This document shows positions 1 to 6,019 of a stretch of 11,985 nucleotides of DNA, one piece after another. This DNA comes from Anaerolineales bacterium (GTDB lineage Bacteria > Chloroflexota > Anaerolineae > Anaerolineales > DRMV01): NCBI GenBank assembly GCA_027026295.1, contig JALVOR010000134.1, positions 3,977 to 15,961 of the forward strand. Reading direction: 5' to 3'. The position numbers were made by a program, and so were the translations under genes. The notes beneath the pieces are model-generated. The model was given only the letters and a program-made list of their open reading frames with translations. It was not told the DNA's origin and made no database searches. How positions within the stretch are numbered: position 1 is the stretch's first letter; each line of letters starts with the position of its first letter.

Positions 1-233
1 AAGAAAAACCGCAGATTTCGCAGATTCCGCAGAAAAATATCCACCGATTTCACAGATTGGCACAGATTAAGCGAAAAACGCTGAAAAGCACAACGCTCCC
101 TTCCGTTTCGTGGCACCCTTGGCGTTACCTTGGCGACCCTCTCTGCGCCTCAGCGTCCCTCAGCGCCGCTCTGCGTTAAATCCGCGGCCATCCGTTTTAT
201 CCGCGGCCTATTTTTCCAAGGCTGAACAGTTAC
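1..233. repeat. Dispersed intergenic repeat, copy 1 (left end outside window)
   Basis: This stretch has no supported gene. It shares ordered blocks with 3713-3944: CTCTCTGCGCCT (139-150 and 3858-3869), GTTAAATCCGCG (175-186 and 3874-3885), CCATCCGT (188-195 and 3887-3894) and AGGCTGAACAGTTAC (219-233 and 3930-3944). The right end GAACAGTTAC matches the terminal inverted repeat of copy 2. Aligning the copies puts the left terminus just before base 1, so this copy is cut by the window edge. The left arm contains short quasi-tandem units (CGCAGATT repeated near 10-33) and resembles the reverse complement of the right arm, so the whole element is an imperfect palindrome. Similar GCAGATT/GGATTAC-style intergenic repeats are common in environmental bacterial genomes. 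It encodes nothing recognisable and is probably non-autonomous. Confidence 0.65.
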
Positions 234-332
234 CGTTCACCCAAGTAAATTTTCCCGCGGGGTAAGAATTCCCCTCCTCGCCCCGTCTAAAGCATACAAC
301 CCCCAATTACTTTCACACAAGGAGAGACGAAA

Positions 333-782
333 ATGAACATTTTAGCAGCCGTTATCGCAGGAATCGTAGGCACCATCATCATGACTCTGGTCATGGTCAT
401 GGCCCCCAAAATGGGCATGCCCAAAATGGACATCGTGGGCATGTTGGGAAGCATGTTCGGTGCGCCGCCCAATCGTGCGCTTGGGATGATGATGCACTTG
501 ATGATGGGCATTGTTTTTGCCCTCATCTATGCTGCTCTCTGGGCCTACGGCGTTGGCGCAGCCACCTGGCTCTTCGGCCTGGTGTTCGGCCTCGTTCACT
601 GGCTGATTGCGGGCATGATGATGGCCGGCATCCCCATGATGCACAAAGGCATCAAGTTAGGGAAGGTGCCCGCCCCCGGCGCTTACATGATGAACAACGG
701 CGGCGCGATGGCCTTCATGGGCGGGCTGATTGGGCATCTGGTCTTCGGCCTCGTCGTTGCCCTCACTTACGCCGCTCTCTAA
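333..782 (+). CDS. Small Met-rich four-helix membrane protein (DUF6789-like)
   Basis: A 149-residue integral membrane protein with no enzymatic motif. The start is set by AAGGAGAG at 319-326. Hydrophobic segments lie near residues 4-24, 51-70, 76-98 and 126-147. Methionine is very frequent (23 of 149), clustered in runs such as GMMMHLMMG (51-59), GMMMAGIPMMHKG (94-106) and YMMNN (118-122). An internal duplication is visible: HLMMGIVFALIYAAL (55-69) and HLVFGLVVALTYAAL (135-149) are exactly 80 residues apart with 10 of 15 identities, suggesting two repeated two-helix units. The N-terminal pattern IVGT..MT...VMAPKMGMPKMD recalls the uncharacterised DUF6789 family; this is from memory. Histidines 55, 89, 104 and 135 lie in or beside helices, so metal handling is conceivable but unproven. 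The gene stands alone and is convergent with the sigma-factor operon. Confidence 0.85.
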   Translation: MNILAAVIAGIVGTIIMTLVMVMAPKMGMPKMDIVGMLGSMFGAPPNRALGMMMHLMMGIVFALIYAALWAYGVGAATWLFGLVFGLVHWLIAGMMMAGIPMMHKGIKLGKVPAPGAYMMNNGGAMAFMGGLIGHLVFGLVVALTYAAL

Positions 783-900
783 CCCCCGCTCCTCCGCCCT
801 CTCATGATGTGACCGACCTGCTGCAACACACCTGCGGGCTGGTCTTTGGGCCCGCCCAGGCATGAGCCAGCGTCTCACGAGAACACAGCCTCCCTTTCCC

Positions 901-954
901 AAAAAACAGACGACGCCCTCGGCAAGGCGACAGCAGCCGCCTCACCGAGGGCGT
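901..954 (-). terminator. Rho-independent terminator of the sigma/anti-sigma operon
   Basis: CGCCCTCGG (914-922) pairs perfectly with CCGAGGGCG (945-953), and A913-T954 can extend the stem. Read on the minus strand, the hairpin is followed after a few bases by six T (plus-strand A901-906). It lies 25 bases beyond the anti-sigma stop codon, where an operon end is expected. On the plus strand only TTT follows, so it may act weakly for the convergent membrane-protein gene. The stretch between that gene and this hairpin (783-900) holds no gene. It has one further stem (831-839 with 850-860, a two-base bulge) that lacks a T tract. Confidence 0.65.
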
Positions 955-978
955 TTCGCGTTCGGTCATCCCCACGCG

Positions 979-1257
979 CTACGCGCTGGGGTCTTCTTCT
1001 TCCTGGAGGGCTCGCAACGCCCGCAGCAGCGCCTCAAATTCCTCACGGCAGTCGCGACACACGGCAAGGTGCTGCGCCACCAACGGCATGGCTTCCTCTG
1101 CCGGCTGCCCCAGCAGTTTCATCTCGGCAAAGCGATCCAGTTCCTGCAGGCATTCGTCGCAGGTGAGTTCTTCGGGCAGGGTGTTGGCCACCTTGGTGAG
1201 GATTTGCCCCATCAGTTGGGGATTCAAAAGGTGCTGGTTCGGTTTATCCTCTTTCAT
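979..1257 (-). CDS. Soluble zinc-binding anti-sigma factor-like protein (ZAS/zf-HC2 type)
   Basis: A 92-residue protein encoded 21 bases downstream of the ECF sigma gene on the same strand. It carries C33-x2-C36, then H63-x3-C67-x2-C70. The HxxxCxxC arrangement with an upstream cysteine about 27 residues earlier is the hallmark of zinc-binding anti-sigma (ZAS) domains, which clamp sigma regions 2 and 4. There is no hydrophobic segment, so it would be cytoplasmic rather than a membrane sensor, and zinc ligation by thiols could make it redox-responsive, as in the RsrA type (inference). The ends are charged and acidic (EEEDPSA at the C-terminus). AAGGAA at 1264-1269 supports the start. Pairing with a sigma gene makes the assignment stronger than the motif alone. 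Alternative: a generic short zinc-finger protein with a CxxC knuckle. Confidence 0.8.
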   Translation of the reverse strand: MKEDKPNQHLLNPQLMGQILTKVANTLPEELTCDECLQELDRFAEMKLLGQPAEEAMPLVAQHLAVCRDCREEFEALLRALRALQEEEDPSA

Positions 1258-1278
1258 CGCGGTTTCCTTGGGAAGGGA

Positions 1279-1908
1279 TTACTGGGGCTCCTGAAAAGCG
1301 GCGGCGAGGTCGGCGGGGGAAAGACCCTCGGCTTCCAGCCGCTTTTTGAGGCGGCGGCGGGCGTCGTGGAGTAGTTTGTAGAGGGCATTGCGGTTGGTGT
1401 TCATTCGCCGAGCGACTTCGGCCAAGGGCATCCCGTGCACGGCCACGGCCATGAGGGCGCGGCGCTGCTTCTCGGTAAGTTCCTCTTGCATCAGCCGCAT
1501 GAGCAGCGCCATCAAAGCCTGCCGCTCGCTGTGATGGGCAGGGTTGGCGGCTTTGTCGGCCAGGGCGGGTGGGATGAAATCGCCTTCAGGGGGCTGGAGG
1601 TCTTCCAGGGCAACGTCTTCCCACGATTTGCGGCGGAGCATCGTCAGGGCTTCCCGCACGGCAATTTTCTGCGCCCAGGTCGTAAAGCGACTGCGCCCCT
1701 GAAAGGTGTCCAGATGCGCCAGAATCTTCAGCAGGGCCTCCTGCACGGCGTCTTCCAGAATGGGGTGTTCCCGCGAACCTACGCGGTCGGCTAGGGCAAA
1801 GCCCAGGCCGCGCAGCAACAGGCGGCGCAGTGCTTCCAGCGCGGCCGCGCGGCTTTCGCCGGGGGTTTGCAGTGCAGTCAGCCATTCAGCGTTGGTTTGC
1901 GGCAGCAT
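1279..1908 (-). CDS. ECF-family RNA polymerase sigma factor
   Basis: A 209-residue sigma-70 family protein of extracytoplasmic-function size, directing RNA polymerase to a specific promoter set. Region 2 runs from about residue 22 to 95 and includes the polymerase- and -10-binding stretch LEDAVQEALLKIL (51-63) and FQGRSRFTTWAQKIAVREAL (69-88). Region 4 (about 140-192) contains LTEKQRRALMAVAVHGMPLAEVA and a helix-turn-helix followed by NALYKLLHDARRRLKKRL. There is no region 1 or 3, as expected for this class. The acidic and Pro-rich linker (98-118) joins the two domains. Only a modest Shine-Dalgarno (AGGGA on the minus strand, 1911-1917) precedes the ATG. The anti-sigma-like gene follows immediately and is presumably co-transcribed; the lipoprotein gene ends 57 bases upstream on the same strand. 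Its target regulon cannot be deduced. Confidence 0.93.
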   Translation of the reverse strand: MLPQTNAEWLTALQTPGESRAAALEALRRLLLRGLGFALADRVGSREHPILEDAVQEALLKILAHLDTFQGRSRFTTWAQKIAVREALTMLRRKSWEDVALEDLQPPEGDFIPPALADKAANPAHHSERQALMALLMRLMQEELTEKQRRALMAVAVHGMPLAEVARRMNTNRNALYKLLHDARRRLKKRLEAEGLSPADLAAAFQEPQ

Positions 1909-1965
1909 GGCATCCCTGTAATGTTTGGACGGGGTGAGGGCGGGTTTTCTTACGCGTCGTGGCGT

Positions 1966-2814
1966 TTAGTGAAATTCTAACATACAGGAAAGCGTCGCGG
2001 GGTCAAGCGGCTCGAATCGCTGGGTAAAAGGGTTGGCCATCCACGCCGCGTTGACAGTCACAGGCACGCGGGTGCCGGGACTCACGGCAGGCGGCAGCGT
2101 ATCCAGGGCAATACGCAAAACAGCAACCGGCTGGGCAGAAAGCGGCGGGCTGCATTCCAGCGTGGCATACCACCCCATGCTGAGGTTTGAGGCGTTGATC
2201 GTTTCCGGCGCCATGATAAAGTGATGTATGGCAACCATCACAAAATCGCCCTGCACAGCAGGAAAAGGAATTGCCAGGGCGTCGGTGATTTCCCAATAAA
2301 CATCGCCATCAGCTTTGCGGCATACCTCGCGTTTCAGAAACAGCGCCAGAATGCCCGCCTCGTGGCGCTCATAGCCTGAAAAGGCAAAACCGTCCACATC
2401 TGCTCCCAGCGTTGGCCTGCCGAGCAACACCCCAAAGGCGGGAACCTGGGCATACGCAGGGAACGCATTGTTCAGCGAACCACCGAAACGATAACCGACA
2501 AACGAAGCCGGGTCATTGGGGTCGGGCACGACCGTTGAAGGTGCGGTAAGGGCAGGGGTGCAGGGGCCGTCGTAGGGCGGCGTGACCACCCGCGGCGTAA
2601 CGGAAGGCGGCAAGGGCGTGGGCGGCGGCACGGTGCGGGTTGCCGTTGGCATCGGATTTTGGGGTGCTGCGAGCGCAGTTTGCGTCAGAACGGAAGCCAC
2701 CTGTGTCGCTATCAGGTCAGGGGCAGGCGCCTGTGGCTGTGGGGAAGCCAGGCCGCAAGCCAGAATAACGCCCAGCAAGACCATACCCGGCAGGAATAAA
2801 AGTGTGCGACGCAT
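1966..2814 (-). CDS. Secreted lipoprotein of unknown function
   Basis: I do not recognise the family. The chosen start (MRRTLLFLPG...) has a near-perfect Shine-Dalgarno, AAAGGAGA on the minus strand (2821-2828), six bases away, and opens a classic lipoprotein signal: RR, hydrophobic core, then ILAC with lipidated Cys20. The frame stays open for 80 more codons upstream, but that stretch has no signal or domain character. The 282-residue product continues with LIATQVASVLTQTALAAP (35-51) and a Pro/Thr-rich linker (52-80), a style frequent in Anaerolineae lipoproteins (from memory). A globular region of about 200 residues follows, with four cysteines (85, 165, 221, 277) that could form disulfides, and beta-type stretches such as GDFVMVAIHHFIM (189-201). 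It should sit on the outer face of the membrane. Co-transcription with the downstream sigma operon is possible, making it a candidate input or target, but nothing shows this directly. Confidence 0.85.
   Translation of the reverse strand: MRRTLLFLPGMVLLGVILACGLASPQPQAPAPDLIATQVASVLTQTALAAPQNPMPTATRTVPPPTPLPPSVTPRVVTPPYDGPCTPALTAPSTVVPDPNDPASFVGYRFGGSLNNAFPAYAQVPAFGVLLGRPTLGADVDGFAFSGYERHEAGILALFLKREVCRKADGDVYWEITDALAIPFPAVQGDFVMVAIHHFIMAPETINASNLSMGWYATLECSPPLSAQPVAVLRIALDTLPPAVSPGTRVPVTVNAAWMANPFTQRFEPLDPATLSCMLEFH
1974..1982 (-). promoter_or_regulatory. Possible extended -10 promoter for the sigma gene
   Basis: On the minus strand this reads TGTTAGAAT, an extended -10 of the form TGn-TAGAAT (5 of 6 to TATAAT). 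It overlaps the last codons of the lipoprotein gene, 66 bases before the sigma ATG. No good -35 lies at 16-18 bases; TTGACC (2001-2006) is 21 bases away. If real, it would uncouple the sigma operon from the lipoprotein gene. Confidence 0.25.
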
Positions 2815-3004
2815 TGGATCTCTCCTTTTGGAGCAGGGAAAAGGGTTATGTTTCACCCGGCAGCAACCCGGGGAGGACATCGCAGCGCCGCAACGGGCTT
2901 TGGCCTGCTTCGCGGCGCGCATTTTGCCACCATCGGCATCAGTCGCGGGTTTCCCACGACAGCGCGTCATCTGCCAGGGTAAGCAACAGGAGACACTGGT
3001 TTGA

Positions 3005-3035
3005 ATTTTACCGTAAAAATTACGTAACTTTTCAA
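3005..3035 (-). promoter_or_regulatory. Weak candidate promoter upstream of the lipoprotein gene
   Basis: On the minus strand, TTGAAA (3030-3035) and TAAAAT (3005-3010) are separated by 19 bases in a locally AT-rich patch that contrasts with the GC-rich surroundings. It lies in the 244-base gap between tsaC and the lipoprotein gene and would give a leader of about 185 bases. The spacer is long, so this is only suggestive. Confidence 0.25.
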
Positions 3036-3058
3036 CCCAAGACCTTCCTGCCAATTAA

Positions 3059-3673
3059 TTACGAGCACACTATCCGCAGCGCGGCCTCGCTGATGGGGCC
3101 TGCGCGTAGCACCCGCGGTGGGGTCACGGTGCAGTCGGCCACGGTGGAAGGCTGTCCCCCCGGCGCGGGGCCTGCATCGAGCACAATGGCAACAGCGTCG
3201 CCGAATTGGGCGGCGGCTTCGGCGGCAGTGCGGGCTGGCGGCTCGCCCGAAATGTTCGCCGAGGTCACTGCGAGGGGACCGGTCAATCGCAGCAGCCCCA
3301 ATGCAGCCGGGTGGTCGGGCATTCGCACGCCCACGGTGTCGTAGGGTGAAAGCGCAGCGGGCAAATCGGGGTGTTTGGGCACCACCAAGGTGAGCGCGCC
3401 GGGCCAGAAGCGTGCTGCCAGCCGCTCGGCGCACGGCGGCAGCCACGCTGTGATCGCTTCCAGTTGCGCCAGCGCCCCCACTAATACGGGAAGGGCTTTG
3501 GCCTCGGGGCGGATTTTCGCCGCGTAAATGTGAGCGATCGCGGCGGCATCCCACGGCCAGGCGGCAAGGCCATAAACCGTGTCAGTGGGCAGCACCACCA
3601 GTTCGCCGCGGCGCAGCGCGGCGGCGGCCTGCTGCCATGATTCGGGGGCGTCGGCGGGCAAAATCAGGGGCAT
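3059..3673 (-). CDS. tsaC: L-threonylcarbamoyladenylate synthase (TsaC/YwlC, Sua5/YciO/YrdC family)
   Basis: This enzyme condenses threonine, bicarbonate and ATP to threonylcarbamoyl-AMP, the first step of t6A synthesis at position 37 of ANN-decoding tRNAs, in the cytoplasm. The 204-residue length fits the short YrdC-only TsaC form rather than the longer Sua5 form with an extra C-terminal domain. Family motifs are in order: PTDTVYGL (29-36), the lysine/arginine motif KIRPEAKALPV (53-63), FWPGALTLV (89-97), VGVRMPDH (114-121), TSANISGEP (137-145) and STVAD (176-180). No good Shine-Dalgarno precedes the ATG, but the N-terminus is of normal length. It lies downstream of prmC on the same strand, a pairing seen in many bacteria (prfA-prmC-ywlC), but here a 232-base repeat element intervenes. 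Confidence 0.95.
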   Translation of the reverse strand: MPLILPADAPESWQQAAAALRRGELVVLPTDTVYGLAAWPWDAAAIAHIYAAKIRPEAKALPVLVGALAQLEAITAWLPPCAERLAARFWPGALTLVVPKHPDLPAALSPYDTVGVRMPDHPAALGLLRLTGPLAVTSANISGEPPARTAAEAAAQFGDAVAIVLDAGPAPGGQPSTVADCTVTPPRVLRAGPISEAALRIVCS

Positions 3674-3712
3674 GGGGACTTGTTGATTGGTGGTTGGTTA
3701 CTTTGTTACTTC

Positions 3713-3944
3713 GTAACTGTTCGGTCCCAAAGAGAAACTACGGATTACGCGAAGAAAACCACAGAAGACACAAAGAAAACACAGAAGAGCACTTGAGAAC
3801 GAGGGCGTTGTTGTAAGGCGGGACATCGTCTCGCCCTACTTGGCAACCTTGGCGTTTCTCTCTGCGCCTTTGTGTTAAATCCGCGTCCATCCGTATATTA
3901 TCCGCGCTCGTCTGCAGGCCGTTTCCCAGAGGCTGAACAGTTAC
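3713..3944. repeat. Dispersed intergenic repeat, copy 2, with terminal inverted repeats (MITE-like)
   Basis: This element fills most of the 318-base gene-free gap between tsaC and prmC. It begins with GTAACTGTTC (3713-3722) and ends with GAACAGTTAC (3935-3944), a perfect 10-bp inverted repeat whose similarity continues inward imperfectly. TTACTTCG occurs at both margins (3706-3713 and 3946-3953), offset by two bases from a clean target-site duplication. The right half shares ordered blocks with copy 1 (1-233), in the same orientation. A nested palindrome lies in the centre: GGCGGGAC (3817-3824), loop ATC, GTCTCGCC (3828-3835), with one G-T pair; an alternative pairing joins AGGGCG (3802-3807) and CGCCCT (3833-3838). 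No transposase or convincing ORF is present. It would have to be mobilised in trans, or be a degenerate relic. Confidence 0.65.
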
Positions 3945-3991
3945 ATTACTTCGTTGTCTCAAATGGACAGTGCTTATGAGGCGGTCAGCGT

Positions 3992-4831
3992 TCAGGGCAT
4001 GACCACCAGCACGCGGTCGCGGCCGGCGAGGTCGGGGTGCACAACGACTTTGCTGGCAGGGAAGGCTTCCAAGGCCGCGGCGCGGGCGGCTCCCCCCTGA
4101 GAGGCGGCGATTTCCAGCATCAGCGCGCCGCCTGCTGCCAGGCGGGTTTGCGCCTGGGCAAGCAGCCGCCGTATCGTCGCGAGGCCGTCGGCGCCGCCGT
4201 CTAAGGCTTCCCGCGGTTCGTGCTGCGCCACGGGCAGGTTTGCCAGTTCGGCGATGGGGATGTAGGGCGGGTTGGCAACGATGAGGTCGAAAGCGCCTGC
4301 GAGGGCAGTCAGCAGGTCGGTTTCCACGAAGGCGATGCGGTCAGCCACGCTGTGGCGGCGGGCGTTGCGGCGCGCCACTTCGAGGGCTGCGGGGCTGATG
4401 TCGGTTGCCGTGACGCGCACCGCGGGCTTTTCTGCTGCCAACGTCACTGCCAGCGCGCCGCTGCCGGTGCCCACATCGGTCACGCGGCGGCGGTCGGGGT
4501 GGGCTCGCAGCCATGCGAGGGCGTGTTCGACCAAAGTTTCGGTTTCGGGCCGGGGGATGAGCACCGCCGGAGTGACGGCAAACTCGCGCCCGTAGAAATG
4601 CCATCGCCCCAGCACGTAGGGCAGCGGCTCGCCCTGCGCTAAGCGGGTGCAGGCGCGCAGCAGGCGGCGGTGCTGGCGGGGTGTGAGGCGGGCTTCGGGG
4701 TGCGCTAACAGCCATGCACGCTCGCGATGCGTGATGGCGGCCAGCAGGGTTTGCGCATCCAGCGCCGCGGTGTCGCTGTGGGGCGCAAGGGCTTCACGGG
4801 CACAGGCAAGGGCGCGACTAATCGTCAGCAT
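3992..4831 (-). CDS. prmC: Peptide chain release factor N5-glutamine methyltransferase PrmC
   Basis: Transfers a methyl group from S-adenosylmethionine to the glutamine of the GGQ motif in release factors 1 and 2, stimulating peptide release. The 279-residue product has the family layout. An N-terminal helical domain (1-80) ends in GEPLPYVLGRWHFYG. It is followed by FAVTPAVLIPRPETE (84-98), the SAM-binding loop DVGTGSGALAV (119-129) and the catalytic NPPY (187-190), which contacts the target glutamine. The acidic residue of the SAM pocket is in VTATDIS (140-146). It follows prfA, its own substrate's gene, with a 71-base gap. That gap has no clear promoter and only a poor Shine-Dalgarno, so expression probably depends on read-through from prfA. 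The downstream gap to tsaC holds the dispersed repeat. Confidence 0.96.
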   Translation of the reverse strand: MLTISRALACAREALAPHSDTAALDAQTLLAAITHRERAWLLAHPEARLTPRQHRRLLRACTRLAQGEPLPYVLGRWHFYGREFAVTPAVLIPRPETETLVEHALAWLRAHPDRRRVTDVGTGSGALAVTLAAEKPAVRVTATDISPAALEVARRNARRHSVADRIAFVETDLLTALAGAFDLIVANPPYIPIAELANLPVAQHEPREALDGGADGLATIRRLLAQAQTRLAAGGALMLEIAASQGGAARAAALEAFPASKVVVHPDLAGRDRVLVVMP

Positions 4832-4902
4832 GATAGCGGTGGGCGTGGGGCGTTGCTTCGTGGAGCGTTACTTCTTGACAAGTGGACGAATTGACAATGC
4901 CC

Positions 4903-5970
4903 CTACCCTGCTTCCAGCGCGGCGAGGCGGTCGGCTTCCTCGCGGGTGGCAAGTTCGTCGATGAAGTCGTCCAGTTCGCCATCGAGCACCGCGGGCAGGT
5001 TATAAACGGATTTGTTGATGCGGTGGTCGGTAACGCGGGATTGGGGGAAGTTGTAAGTGCGAATTTTCTCGGAACGCTCACCCGTGCCCACCTGGGAGCG
5101 GCGGGCTTCGTCCACTTCTGCCCGGCGGCGGGCTTCTTCGATTTCGTAAAGCCGCGCTTTCAGAATGCTCATCGCCCGCAGTTTGTTCTGCAACTGCGAG
5201 CGCTCGTCCTGACACGCGACCACGATGCCGGTGGGCAGGTGGGTAATGCGCACCGCGGTGGCGTTCTTCTGCACGTTCTGCCCGCCCGCGCCTGCCGACT
5301 TGTACACATCGATTTTGATGTCCCGGTCGGGGATCTCGATTTCCACGTCGTCCACTTCGGCCAGCACGGCCACGGTGGCGGTGGAAGTGTGAATGCGCCC
5401 CTGGGATTCGGTGGTGGGCACGCGCTGCACGCGGTGCACGCCTGCTTCGTACTTCAGGCGGGAATATGCCCCCTTGCCTTTGATGAGGAAGGTGATTTCC
5501 CTGAAGCCGCCCAGGCCGGTTTCGTTGATGCTCATTACTTCGACTTTCCAGCCGCGGCGCTCGGCATAGCGGGTGTACATGCGAAAGAGGTCGGCGGCAA
5601 ACAGGGCGGCCTCTTCCCCGCCCGTGCCAGCGCGGATTTCGATGATGACGTTGCGGTCGTCGCGCGGGTCTTTGGGCAGCAACATCCGCTTGATTTCGGC
5701 TTCCAGTTGCTCCTGCAACGGTTCCAGTTCGGCCAGTTCGTCCCTGGCAAGTTCTTTCAGTTCGGGGTCGTCGCCGGATTCTGCCATTTGGCGGGCTTCC
5801 CCGACCTGCTGCACCACTTTGCGGTATTCCTCTGCTTTCCTGACCAGCGGCTCTAAATCGGAACGCTCCTTGGCAAGTTCGGCGGCGCGCTTGTAATCGT
5901 CGCCCACAGTTGCCAGGGCCTCGTCGATTTCCTTGAAACGCTTCTCGATACCGGCAAGTTTATCCAGCAT
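4903..5970 (-). CDS. prfA: Peptide chain release factor 1 (RF1)
   Basis: Recognises UAA and UAG stop codons on the ribosome and triggers hydrolysis of peptidyl-tRNA. The 355-residue length is standard. The order is an N-terminal helical domain (1-100), then the RF1 core with [13 protein letters not shown] (113-125), the codon-reading tripeptide P185-T-T187 inside [13 protein letters not shown] (PxT marks RF1; RF2 has SPF), and the catalytic GAGGQNVQ with GGQ at 229-231. The C-terminal part contains [14 protein letters not shown] (305-318). The start is supported by GAGGAGA on the minus strand (5978-5984) and by a consensus extended -10 close upstream. There is no frameshift site, as expected for RF1 rather than RF2. 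The gene itself ends in TAG, a codon only RF1 decodes. It lies between folE (49-base gap) and prmC. Confidence 0.97.
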   Translation of the reverse strand: MLDKLAGIEKRFKEIDEALATVGDDYKRAAELAKERSDLEPLVRKAEEYRKVVQQVGEARQMAESGDDPELKELARDELAELEPLQEQLEAEIKRMLLPKDPRDDRNVIIEIRAGTGGEEAALFAADLFRMYTRYAERRGWKVEVMSINETGLGGFREITFLIKGKGAYSRLKYEAGVHRVQRVPTTESQGRIHTSTATVAVLAEVDDVEIEIPDRDIKIDVYKSAGAGGQNVQKNATAVRITHLPTGIVVACQDERSQLQNKLRAMSILKARLYEIEEARRRAEVDEARRSQVGTGERSEKIRTYNFPQSRVTDHRINKSVYNLPAVLDGELDDFIDELATREEADRLAALEAG

Positions 5971-6004
5971 GCACTGTTCTCCTCACGAAATTTCGGCGTT
6001 CCGA

Positions 6005-6013
6005 ATTATACCA
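6005..6013 (-). promoter_or_regulatory. Extended -10 promoter for prfA-prmC
   Basis: On the minus strand the sequence reads TGGTATAAT, a perfect extended -10 (TGn-TATAAT), lying in the 49-base gap after folE. No recognisable -35 sits at 16-18 bases, which extended -10 promoters tolerate. Transcription would start near 5998, giving a leader of about 28 bases that contains the GAGGAGA ribosome site. This suggests prfA-prmC has its own promoter in addition to any read-through from folE. Confidence 0.5.
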
Positions 6014-6019
6014 GCGCGC

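Noticed and set aside
8..75. CRISPR-like short repeats (GCAGATT words)
   Set aside because: The units are under 10 bases, imperfect and without spacers; they belong to the palindromic intergenic element.
862..1374. Plus-strand frame of 170 codons across the terminator and anti-sigma gene
   Set aside because: It lies antisense to a motif-bearing ZAS protein and its sigma factor, and includes the hairpin terminator.
3738..3962. Minus-strand 74-codon frame inside the repeat element
   Set aside because: It has no Shine-Dalgarno and no similarity to known proteins, and the element's conserved blocks are palindromic rather than coding.
4875..4896. Two TTGACA hexamers on the plus strand as promoter -35 boxes
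   Set aside because: There is no -10 at the right distance and no plus-strand gene downstream; they lie in the prfA-prmC gap on the opposite strand.
4882..5856. Long plus-strand open frame (324 codons) opposite prfA
   Set aside because: It is His/Phe/Gly-rich with no domain, has no ribosome site, and lies wholly over a clear RF1 gene; it is a GC-rich antisense shadow.
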